From assembly GCF_000003855.2 (NCBI RefSeq), contig NW_003101677.1:2241830-2305829 (forward strand): a DNA stretch of 64,000 nt. Direction: 5' to 3'. Source of the stretch: Blastomyces gilchristii SLH14081 (Eukaryota; Ascomycota; Eurotiomycetes; Onygenales; Ajellomycetaceae). Both the position numbers and the translations under genes were made by a program. Position 1 is the stretch's first letter; the number at the start of each line of letters is the position of its first letter. The notes under the pieces are model-generated. The model was not told the DNA's origin. It saw only the letters and a program-made list of their open reading frames with translations, and ran no database searches. Below are positions 23,662 through 34,389 of this stretch, piece after piece.

Positions 23662-25520
23662 TATTGATGAGAAGAAGAATTCTATAAAAGAATCCCTGTC
23701 ATCACGTGCAGAAGAAGCTGGCTGTAGAGAGTCAAGATTCTCTGAAATATAGAAACAGTGTCAGTAAGACAGCTGTATAACTCAGTATAGAAGATAAAAG
23801 AAAATCTGAGTTCTCACAGAGAACTAACACTGAAGATCATAAGCTTCTTATATTATATCTTACTATTATTGAATTAATAAAGAATGAAACAATCTACAAT
23901 CTTTCAATCTGAGTACTTTTAGAATTCATTAATAAGTTACAGCAGAGAAATATCTTTACTACAGCTTAAATTCAGAAGCTAAAGAAGAAAGAATCTGATT
24001 TAAACTTGAAAGAGATAGACTCTGAGCAGAACAGTGCTGCTAAGAAATCAAGTTACTGATAACTAGAAGAATATGAACTTCTACTACTAAGTAATTCAGT
24101 CTTTGTTTCTTATAGTAGAGCAGTATATTAGAAGTTATTGAGAATTTATTATAATAATTCTTATACTGAGTACTTTGAGTTAGAGAAGACTGAATAGCTT
24201 CTAAAACATAAATATATTTAAGACAAGCTCTGAGTAGATATCAAAGAGTATATTAAGACTTATAATATCTATCAAAGAATAAAGATTCTATAATATAAGT
24301 GATATAATAAGTGAATACTACTGTCTATTTTAAAGAACTTATAATAGAATCTATCAATGAATTTCATAGTTGATCTGCTGAAGTTAATAAGAGATAAAGA
24401 ATATAACTTAATTTTAATCATTATTGACTTTTTTTATAAAGATAATTAAATATATTTCTACTTATAAAAAGATTAAAACCTCTGAATTGACTAATCTGTT
24501 TTTAGATATTATCATTCATAATCATAGTGCTCTGAAATCATTAATAACAGATTAAGAATCTCTCTTCATCAGTAAATACTGATCAGCTTTATACTATTAT
24601 CTTCTAATAAGACATCTACTCAGCACTGTATTTCATTCTCAGATAGATAATCAGACTGAATATTAATATCAGACATTAGAACAGCATCTTTAAGTGTTCT
24701 ATTTCTATTATTAGAATGACTGATTTAAACATCTTCTGATCACTGAATTTGTATATAATAATATAAAGAATATAATCTTAAAGTTATCTTCTTTCTACAC
24801 TTATTATAAATATAATTCTTTATTACTCAGTAATATCACAGACAATATTTCAAAGAAAAGAATAGATAGTCAGAATGTCAAACAGATACAGAGAACAGAG
24901 TACTTCTCAGTATCAGAAGTAAAAGTAAGATTGAAACTTTTGAATAAAATTTATAAAAAGATAGTGAAAAGTATTCACTGTACTTAGAAGTAGTAGACAG
25001 AATACTATAATTGAAAACATCTTTCAATGAAGTTTTTAATAGACAATTAAGTACTACTTTTAACAAAGAATATCAAGATAATAAGACTGTGTAAGAAGCT
25101 CAGTAAGTGATAACTAGAATCTTTCTCAGTAATAAGAGTGATAAACATACAGATATATAAGTTGAAATTAATCTCAGAATTAAAATTAATTCATTCTATT
25201 TTTTACATTTTCTATTTAAAGCTCTATAAGTAACACTCTGAGATGAAGTCATCTCAATCAGATAGTATCAAGATAGAGAGTGATACTGAATATCTTATGA
25301 AGAAAATATGAAATAAGTGAATATATTACAGCAAGCTTCAATATCTTATTAAATAAGAAGATTATTCATTATTAGAGAATTTATAAGAACTACTTAAGTA
25401 TTTGAAAAATACTGAGAAAGAGATTGCAAGCTATGAAACAGCTAGTAAAGACTGTCTTATTACATATCAGAGATATTAAGTAAGAAATACTACTTAAGAC
25501 TTCTTATTTTTTTCAAAGAA
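23662..25520 (+). pseudogene. gypsy G2 integrase and chromodomain remnant
   Basis: This continues the G2 pol frame after the G1-b insertion. The integrase core is recognisable at about 24540-24700 (SLFISKY, then HLLSTVFHSQIDNQTEY and TLEQHL, matching the family's LFTSKYW, LSTAFHPQTDGQTER and LEQYLR blocks). At about 25290-25410 the translation YYSKLQYLIK, DYSLLENL, ELLKYLKNTEKEI follows the chromodomain pattern YLVKWEGYP...NTWEP..(L). The position after the integrase is that of chromoviruses. Numerous stops, several being TGA at expected tryptophans. Confidence 0.75.
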
Positions 25521-27788
25521 TTTTTTAAAGATGATCTCATAATGATAAGCTAATGTTCTATACACTCTGTAGTACTCTTCTTCTATTTTCTCTCAAAGAG
25601 TTTTTAGAAGTTTAATAAGACTATAAAAGTATAAACTTCCTGAAGTGATTAATAAGAAAAGAAAGAAATATTTGAAATTAATAAAAATTAATATTATTAA
25701 TCTACAGACTACTGCTATTCTAATAGAGTTACAGTCTGTAGAAAAAGTAAGAAGAGAAATCTCAGAGTCTACTTATTAGTAATTACACTTTGATTAAACT
25801 CATTCTTCACTATGAAAGTCTTCAGTACTAATATCTTTATTTACTAAGAAGTTAGTACTGCATTACTGCAGAAGACCATGCTATAGAAGAGTATAAAAGA
25901 TATATAAAGTATTAACTTATTAATTTATAAAGTATCTCAATTATCTACTTTAATAAAAGTGAGATGCTCTTTAATTAGTAATTGATCTCTGTGATACTTT
26001 TAATAATAATATTAACTGACTTCTTCTTAGAGTCAGTCATTCTTAGACTGGCCGCTGAGATTATGAATTTCACGTTTGATTTCATTTGATCTGATCTCAT
26101 ATATTTCTTGGCATGAATCCCGCTGAGACTAATCATTAAAAAAACATGGAAAGTGACTATATATCAGATCTCAAAATGAGATCATGACTTAGAAAAAATA
26201 AGAAAGTGATCTTATTTGATTTCATTTAGTCTCATTCTTGACATAAATTTACTATTTTTAGACATTTTAAGGTTTTTTTAGACTATTTTTAATTTTTTAA
26301 AAAGTAATGCTTTTTGATAATACTCAAATGAGATTTAGAGGCATTCAAAGCAATAAAAATAATTTAAATTGAGAAGTGGAAATCATTGTCTCATTTGAAA
26401 AATGTGATAAGAGTAGACAGTAAGTCTCATTGAGACAGTATGAGACTACTATCTAATGTTGAAACAGTGTAATGAGACCAGTCGAATTGATAATGAGATC
26501 ATTAAATATTCTGATTCTGATCTCAGACACGGTCGCACAGTCAGTCTAGTCATTCTAAGATGTTTTTTTATCTCAGAGATTCACACTTTCATCTTCTTTT
26601 ACAGATAAGTAAGAGAAATCTTCTCAGTCTTGATAGAGTCTGTCAATACTTGAGACTCTGAGACTCTTACTCTGTACTACTTGACTATCTAAGTTTCTTA
26701 TCAGAACTGATATAATACCTTCTTATATGATAATACTTGCAGAGAGATAGAAGTTATTGTTACAGATATGACAGAAATAACAGAAGTAAGAGAAGAGACA
26801 GATATATAAAATTCTCTCTTTCTTCAGCTGCTTAGTGTAGCACAGACATGTAATAATACTGATCAGAGACTGTATCAGAGCCTTCTCACAGAGAGAAGAT
26901 AAAGAAACAGTGAAATTCTATAAACTCAACTCAGCAGCATTCTGAGCAGAGCTCAGATATGTCACAGAAGAAGAACTATGAATTGAACTTCTCTAAGCTG
27001 CTGTTCTCAGAATCAAGCTCTTCTTGAGATTCTCTTTAAATAATCATGCAGAGTAATACATTACTGTGTTAAATGAAGAGAGAAGCAGCATTTCAATGAC
27101 AGTAGAGAGATAGAGAAAGAACTGATCACTGAGAAACTGATCAGTAGAAAGAACAACATCTCACTACAAGACACAGCTACTACCACCGCGGCTGTAAGAG
27201 ATGCAGAGAAGAAGAAGATGTGATAATGAGAGTGATACTCTCACAGCTCATCACTGCTATCATCTTCAATCTGGCTTTCTTAGCAGTCATGAAGACCGCA
27301 GCTACATCATGAAGATGTTTATTACTCACTAGAAAAATGTCAGAATCAGCCTCTTATTGTCTTTCAAGAATAATACTCTCATACACTCACTATTGCAGAT
27401 GAGAAAAGAGGAGAAAAATGTATTATAAGAGAGAAGAATCTTTTTGAAAAATTCTGTCATCACTTTTAGCTTTGTCTTTAAAACATATTACTTTTGTAGA
27501 GACTTTTATATACAGAATGAAATATATTAAGAGATTTATAAGTCACTTATGAACTACATTTTTCACATTTTAATTAATATATAAGAAAATTACTTATCAC
27601 ACAGTTGATTTAAACAGAGATAAGAAAGAGAAGATTTACACAGTCAGTAGAGAAACTCATCTATTTCTTTATATTATGTATAGTATACACACTGTTAATC
27701 AGTTGATAATTATTACTATATAATAAAGATAATTTCTAATCTGATAATCTTAAGAGTATCAGAACTATACTAATAAAGAAGAGAGTAT
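25521..27788 (+). other. gypsy G2 3' internal region, no recognised gene
   Basis: AT-rich DNA between the chromodomain and the 3' LTR of G2, interrupted by a MITE at 26044-26548. One plus-strand stretch (about 26760-27210) reads MTEITEVREETDI, then FLQLLSVAQTCNNTDQRLYQ, with a few stops. I do not recognise it. It may be an extra 3' reading frame of the element or an unrelated insertion. The short stretch at about 27180-27195 (ACCACCGCGGCTG) retains CpG. Confidence 0.4.
26044..26548 (+). mobile_element. hAT-like MITE copy b (505 bp), complete ends
   Basis: Non-coding element with terminal inverted repeats TAGACTGGCCGC... and ...GCACAGTCAGTCTA, flanked by a perfect 8-base duplication GTCATTCT (26036-26043 and 26549-26556). 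An 8-bp duplication with short TIRs fits the hAT superfamily. It is closely similar over its whole length to 34603-35108, with differences dominated by C/T and G/A changes. No transposase is encoded. Confidence 0.88.
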
Positions 27789-29558
27789 TATCATATTCTC
27801 AGTTATACTAAGATCTTATTATAGTTTCACACAGCTCATCACTTTTATACAGATGATTTTATTCATCTCACAGACTGTTTAAATCAGTTTTCAATCACTC
27901 TATGACATTATTCAGATATAATATAGAAAGATCCAATTATTATTATTATTATTATTCTTCAATTATAGATGTATGCAGTCAGAGACTATGATATCTACCT
28001 GAGAACTTTTAGTTCTCAGAGTTTTTCCTATATCTATAAAGTCAACTATTATACATTTACTAATTTCAGATATGCAAAATCACAAATTTCCAGCTCAGAA
28101 TATAAAAACTGTTTATAAATTACAGTATTTCAACACCTTCTGATACTTTAAAATCATTTGAAAATATCATGACAGAGGAAAAGAGAACATAGTCTTAAAG
28201 ATAGACATATTAAATAGATTGATAGAAAAGAACAGAAACAAATAAGTACAGTAAAAAGAGACTATAATAAAACAAAATTATTAAAAGATAGTGTATAGCT
28301 GTTTTAACAGACTATATCTAATCAATTTTCATCTCTTCATATTCAGATACTTCTGAATTCAGTCATTTTCTTATAGCTGCTTGAGTTTCTGATAGAAAGT
28401 CTATTAAGTATTTAATTCTTGTCTCAGTTGAGAATAAAAACCTCATATTTAATTGATTTAAATTATACTTCTTCTTCAACCTGAATCTGAGACTATTATA
28501 TAATGTATAATGCATTACAATATGCTCAGAATTTTCATTTGCATTGCAGAATGAGTACTCTGTTGAATCAAATCTATTATCAAATCTTTGTATATAGGAT
28601 TTGAAATAATCATGTCCTAGTGTCAGCTGAATTATAGATGAGAGTATTTTCTTTTTACATTTAATTGAACAAGATTTTCATTTTAATTTTATCTCAAATC
28701 TTGAATAATGTATGCTCTTCTTTTGTTTCTGCCAGCTTTCATTTCACTTATTTGAATAACATTCTTTTATCTTTCTCTTTATGAAAGATCAGGACACTGT
28801 TCTTTGAATAGATCTGCTTAATTCTGAACTCTTTTTTACAGCTGAATCAGCCAATTCATTGTCATGAATATTCATATAAGCAGGAACTTAGTGCAGTTAA
28901 ATTATCAGTTTTGATATTCTTCTCTTTTGAATTTTCAAAACAGAGTTTAAAATCAGTTGAAGAATCATTCAATTATTATGAATCTGATTATTTCTAAGTC
29001 TTTTTAAATCAGCTTGACTATCAGAGAATATTCATACCTCTTTCAAACTATTTTCTCTTTTATGAGATTTTATTTCAATGAGTTTGAAAGCTTTCACTAT
29101 TGCAAATAGTTCGGTATCAAAGCCTTCAGATTCACAGTCTAAATTTCATGAGAAAGAATTAATTGATAAATATAATAATTCTACTTCTATATAAGATTAG
29201 CAGATTACTCTTTTATAACAGTGAGACACTGCTGAGATATCACTTCAGCTATTCTCACTTATAGAATAGAAGAGAGATATTCACTCATTATCTATATAGA
29301 ATAGTTGAATGCTGACTTCTCATTAAAGAAGACAGTAATTCATTTTTCTTCTATAGAAATATATACAAGAGTTACTGCATTTCTTATACAATCTTTTTAG
29401 TATACTAAGTATTATATCTGTGATATTGTTGCAATAACTCTGTAGCTTACAAGCTCACTATTTAAGCAAGATAGTTAAGCTTACTTATACAGCTTCTTAA
29501 ATAACTATCTCTACATAAGGCTGCTGACTAGTCACTACTTCAGTTTTATCATGTTACA
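27789..29558 (+). repeat. 3' LTR of gypsy G2, split by a LINE
   Basis: The left piece (27789-27938) and right piece (from 29151) together align with the 5' LTR at 14194-14737. The first bases TATCATATTCTCAG are the fully converted form of TGTCACGCCTCCGG. The right end reads ATGTTACA at 29558, followed by the target duplication TATAC. Confidence 0.83.
27939..29150 (-). mobile_element. 5'-truncated LINE copy L5
   Basis: Minus-strand LINE, tail (TTA)n at 27939-27957, ending in the RNase H region at 29150. Flanking 14-mers AGAAAGATCCAATT (27925-27938) and AGAAAGAATTAATT (29151-29164) are a decayed target duplication. The same position in the 5' LTR (about 14327-14340, AGAAAGATTTAATT) is an empty site, which confirms the insertion. 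Confidence 0.88.
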
Positions 29559-29617
29559 TATACTATTTCAGTGAGACTTACTATCTACTCTTATTATATT
29601 TTTCAAATAAGATTATA
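29559..29617 (-). mobile_element. hAT-like MITE copy a, part 2 of 3
   Basis: This short piece continues MITE copy a after the G2 insertion. Its bases (CAGTGAGACTTACTATCTACTC) fit the reverse complement of about 26410-26440. It is cut at 29617 by gypsy G1-c and resumes at 41729. Confidence 0.75.
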
Positions 29618-29910
29618 TATAAGAGGCCTACGTCGAATAGATCAGTATAATATTTATAGATCTTATATATCAAAGTGAAAAACATTAAAGAATGAAAAGA
29701 AAGAGAAAGTATGAGAATCAGTAATTAGAGTGAATATTTATACATATACACAGTGCATACACGGTGGAGCTTCAGGGTGGAAGAATAGGAATTTCATGGG
29801 TTTTTCAGCTGAGAATTGGCAATTGAGAATGACTGAGAATTGAAGCTTTCAGCAGAATCTATGAACTGTAAAGAAATAGTTTATATAATGATCAGATGCA
29901 GTCTGTCACA
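29618..29910 (-). repeat. 3' LTR of gypsy G1-c
   Basis: 293 bp. It begins TATAAGAGGCCTACGTCGAATAG (TG decayed to TA) and ends GTCTGTCACA. A polypurine tract lies next to it on the minus strand (reverse of about 29912-29926, AGAAAAGAAGGGGAC). It lacks one of the 74-base units present in the G1-b LTRs, which explains its shorter length. Confidence 0.85.
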
Positions 29911-31207
29911 TTAGTCCCCTTCTTTTCTGATCATATGTAGTTCTCATCTGTCAAGGGCTGCAGTCTTGAATAACGCAGAACTCAGAGTTCAGGTCAGACA
30001 ATTATAGCTGACTTATTTTACAAGATATTGTCAGCTGCGGCCGTGAGGTCTCTTATCAAGAATATCTTCAATCTCTCATTCAAGTTCATTATCTTCTTCT
30101 ATGATCCCTGCCAGCTGCCAGTCAGAAATCAGTTAAGAAGAGAATGAATTGATGACAGCACAGTGAAGCAAGCTCATATAAAAGATATTATAAATCTCTG
30201 ATAATGTGTCAAGATAGTAGTTATGACTATCTAGAACTTCTATCACTTTATACTTGATATGATAGTAATTCAGTGTATGAGATGAACATGTGATCTGTAT
30301 ATTCTTGAGATTCAATGACACTAAGTCTTCTATCTTATATTGCTCAGTGAGATCTTAATGAATATTAATTTGATTCTCTTGATCTTGTTTCACAGTTATC
30401 ATGAAGACCTCTGCTCAGTCACAGATATTTTGAAGCTTTATTACTATATTATCCGTGATCTGAATTAAACTGCAGAGATTTAATATGAAATGTGTGATTT
30501 CTATAAGATTCAATACTCTTATGTGATAACTGTGTGTAAGAAAGAACAGGCTTACATCTGTTAAGATAGCATCTCAGCTGTTAATAGTAATCTCTATATG
30601 TAGAAGAAGATCATATCAATTATCTTATAAATAATTACAGATCTTACAAAGATAATTCTTTACAGTTTGAATAATTCATTCTGACATATCATCAGTCTTG
30701 AGATAATAGACAGTTGACAAACAGTGTATAATCTTAAGAACTTGACAGATTCTTGTTCAGAGAGTGCTCATGAATTGATAATCTTAATCTATTACTATAG
30801 ATCTTGATAATTTATATATCTGATAGAATGAGCTCTGTAGAACAGCTTCAGTGAGCCCCGGTGGCCGAATGGTTAATACGGCCACCTGGTAGCGCCTTGG
30901 CGTGGGAAACCAAGGCGCGTGGGTTCGAAACCCGCAGGGGATACATTAAATCAAGAACTCAAGCACCTCAGGTTTCTAATAAATACAGAGATGTACAAAT
31001 CACTTCAATGAATCACTCTATGTTCCTGAGCTGAGAAGTTATTATCGCATGTATCTAATTGTCACTTCTTTGTATTTTTCTATGTTCTTGTTATCTTGAT
31101 GTGATCTCAACACCTGTATTTCCTCCTGTATAATCAACACTTAACCTGTATTTAACATCACGCAAGGACTCATCATAAGCTCCGCTTGTATATGAGTATA
31201 ATGAAAG

Positions 31208-31238
<31 letters not shown>

Positions 31239-32672
31239 GCTTCAGAGACTTATTCAGTATTTATCTTATTACAAGATTCTAATATTACATCTTTGCTCAA
31301 TTAGTTCACAATAATCAGAACATTCTTATAATTCTTACTCTCAGAGAGATTAATAGTAAAGTCAATTACTACATCTTATCAGATTCTATTACAAATATTA
31401 AGTGATTTCAGTAAATCTTTTCTACAATTCTTTTACAAGATGATGAAATAACAATGATTACAGTTTTAAATAAAATATCTGATACTGTTTAATATTTCGG
31501 ATCAGTAGAACTCTTGAGAGATTATTCAGTATAATTGTTTATAACCTGAATAATTAATTATACAAAAATCATGCATCTCTTACATTATTCAGATGTGTAA
31601 GAATTCAGAGTAAGAAACTTAATATTATTCACAGAACTGCAGAGTGTTGTTATCATTAATTAAGTATTCTGAGATATCAGTTCTTATACATAGTTCTTGA
31701 GAGAATCAGAGTGATTCTTGATATATTACTTTAATAAGTGCTTAAAGAAGTTCATCAGTTTGAGCTGTTACATGTCATAATTGATTCAGTGTAGATTTAA
31801 GAGAAGTTAAGATATCAGTATCAGTGATAGTATCAGTATTAATAGCAGTTCAGAGAGAAGATGTTCTAATTAGAGAAGTGTGTATAGTGTCATGAGTTGT
31901 TTCATCTTGATCAACTAATATCTTCAGATCTAGAAGCTGATATTCTCAGTTCATTCAATGAGTTTCTGTTACATTGAAAGACATATCTTTCTCTGATTAT
32001 AAGAGAGCATCTGTTATCAAGTTCTGACTGCCAGAACAGCAGTGTATTGTAAAATACAAGCAGCTTAAGAACTGAGATTATTGTATCTATTATTCAGTAA
32101 GTCTATAGATAGTTATGAAGTACTTGAGATTCTTATAATCTGTGATTATCTTAAATTCAGAGACACTTCAGAGTTCAGAGTCTCATTCTTCTAGATAGTA
32201 TACAATTGTAAGAAGTGTCTTGTCATAGATCTCATAGTTGTATTCAGTGAGACTCAGTTTCTTAGACATGAAAATGTATAATTATAAGATATCTTTATTA
32301 TCATATTGTAATATAGCTCTCTCTGTAACATAGTCAGAGAAGTCAGCTTTAACAACTATTTTATAATCAGAATTAAATATCATTAGCAGAGAGATATTGA
32401 TGAATATCTTCTTCATCTGTGTGAATATAGCTTCAGTGTCTATTGATCACTGAAATACTGAGTTCTTTCTGATGAGTTCTGTAAGTGATCTTGCAATATC
32501 TGAGAAGTTTTATATAAATTGCTGATAAAAGTTAGCAAATCTGATGAAGCTTCATATATCTTTCACAGTACATGAAGCTTCTCATTCAAAAATAATGAAG
32601 ACTTTCTTGAGATTCATTTGAATCTTCTTACCAGCTTCTGTAATAAAACCTAGATATTTAATACTTTTGACT
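29911..32672 (-). pseudogene. gypsy G1-c integrase / RNase H / RT remnant
   Basis: Aligns base for base with 18211-20540 of G1-b and shows the same integrase and RNase H traces on the minus strand, all with stops. A 62-codon open piece at 30133-30321 corresponds to the C-terminal tail after the integrase (YKVIEVLDSHNYYL), but no chromodomain is evident. The alignment breaks off at about 32672. Confidence 0.75.
30852..31234 (+). mobile_element. tRNA-derived SINE, copy 2 (well preserved)
   Basis: 383 bp. The tRNA-like head has an A-box-like GTGGCCGAATGG (30861-30872) and a B-box GGTTCGAAACC (30922-30932). A 9-bp perfect hairpin GCGCCTTGG/CCAAGGCGC (30892-30900, 30910-30918) stands between them, and the first CCCC can pair with GGGG at about 30937-30940. 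The body is unrelated to any gene and ends in (AAT)n at about 31208-31234. An 11-base duplication AACAGCTTCAG flanks it (30841-30851, 31235-31245). The empty site is at about 19132-19143 in G1-b. Its last bases before the tail (TATAATGAAAGAATAATAAT) nearly equal the LINE 3' end. Confidence 0.92.
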
Positions 32673-34389
32673 TTTCATTGTTCTTTGATCACTCAGCCAA
32701 CCGCTCCACCTCGAACTCGCTCGATCCTTCGAATAAGAACCCGCTGATAGATTCATCAAAAAGTCCTCGATCATACAAGCATTTTGACCCCATCGCCGAC
32801 CGCATACCCCGTTTGATGGTGGAGTTATTCAGCCAAATATGAACCAGATGTTGTTCAAAACTCCTGTGTGGGATTATCCCCTGTTCTCCCCTATCACATC
32901 ACAACCCCGGGCCAAATTGCCATACAAAGTGTAAGGTGAAGAGACCTAGTCATCTGCACCAATCTTCTTGATTTTGGAAGATCCCTGATCTGTAATTGTG
33001 AAGATATCTGAGAAGTAATCTCCACAAAAACCCTGTTCATCTTTGATGTTTCAAAACATCAATGCCAAGTCTCATCCTCATATCACCTTTCTCAATCTGG
33101 CCCATCCCCAGCAGAAAAATACAAAAAGATATCTTGATAATAATATCAAGTACATAATCAATGAATACTTCTGAAGTGTAATCTCTGCAGTCTGCCTTCA
33201 GTGTATCTAGATATCAATATCAAGTCTCATTCTTGTACTACTTCTCTCAATCTGATTCATCTCTGACAGAATAATACAAAAAGATACCTCAGTAACAGTA
33301 TTTAATACATAATCAGCAGATAATAAGTCAATAGAACAAGTCAACAGCATATTAATAACTATAAATTCAGTATATCTCAAGATCTGACTGAGTCTTTGAT
33401 CTCTGCACAGTGAGATATATTGAATCTAGTTTTAATATCTTAATATTTAATAGATTCTGTAAGAAATTGAGAACAGCAACACTAGATTTCTGTTGAATTT
33501 GAGAATTAACTCTGTATTAATATAATCATTGACAAAGTCTTCTATTTTAAAATATAAATAATCAGTTTCTCTACATTCTGCTGACAATATTTATATTATT
33601 ATATAGAAACAGACTTATATTCTCTATAATATCAAGACTCTGAAGAGAGAAAGTCTTGATAGAAGATATACAGTAGTGTATATCTTAGCAGTTTCTATCT
33701 CATTCTTCTGTAGTAGTTACTGCAAAAAAAAAAAAGATCTTAGAAGTAGTTTTTTACTTCTGTTAAAAAAGTAAGATGTTTTTCTCTAGATTTTATACAA
33801 TATTCTTACAAAGAATTAAAAACAGAGTTATTTTCTATCATAATTTCACATTCTTTTAAGTAAGAATTACTTTTTCAGTAACTGAAGAGCTTTTATTAAT
33901 ACTTAATTCTTTTTTACACTCTTTATTAACTGATTTGAGTTGCATACTTGTTGTGTGAGAAGAATTGAATGATTTAGAATAAAATTGAATAGTTTTAATC
34001 AATTTCTCTGTAAAAAATACATCTATTTTTTATCAGTTTTTCTCTCAAAAACTGTTATATTATCTGATTTATTATCAATTGATATCATACTTTTTCTCAC
34101 TATATCTCAGAAAGAGATTGTAAAGATTTTATTACTTTATCTTAAAATCAATTTTAGTTTATTAGATTCTCTTTAAAATCTAACCTAGTTACTGAACTAG
34201 TGTGAAAAAAATCAGATATTTTATACACAAAAGTCTTTTATTCTCTTTTGAAACAGTCTGATCAACTTTCAATGAAAACAGACTTAGAAATCTCTTAATT
34301 GAAACAGTCTGATCAACTTTTCAATTCAAAAGAGTTTAATAAATATCTCAATTGAATCAGTCTGATCAACTTTTCATTGAGTAAGAACA
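32673..34389 (+). promoter_or_regulatory. LINE L6 5' region with tandem monomers
   Basis: The first about 450 bases (to about 33130) keep normal GC content (CCCCGGGCCAAATTG, CATCGCCGACCGC). Two tandem units of about 155 bases share AATCTC...ATCAA(T)..CAAGTCTCAT...AATACAAAAAGATA. The first (about 33020-33165) is little mutated and the second (about 33180-33320) is converted. Just upstream of ORF1 the motif CAGTCTGATCAACTTT occurs three times (from about 34254, 34304 and 34358). This is likely the promoter/leader of the LINE; I infer that from position only. Confidence 0.5.

Larger units (their letters stand above)
14194..29558 (+). mobile_element. Ty3/gypsy chromodomain element G2 with nested insertions
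   Basis: A complete but dead plus-strand gypsy element, recognised by its two LTRs (14194-14737 and 27789-29558, the latter holding a LINE). Between them lie gag, protease, RT, RNase H, integrase and a chromodomain in order. Flanking 5-mers CATAC (14189-14193) and TATAC (29559-29563) are the target duplication with one C-to-T change. It contains a G1 gypsy (17860-23656), a MITE (26044-26548) and a LINE (27939-29150). Without the guests it is about 7.9 kb. Confidence 0.85.

Noticed and set aside
30852..30945. A functional tRNA gene
   Set aside because: The arm layout is not a cloverleaf (a 9-bp hairpin replaces the anticodon arm), it is followed by a body and an (AAT)n tail, and it has a target duplication. 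It is a SINE head.
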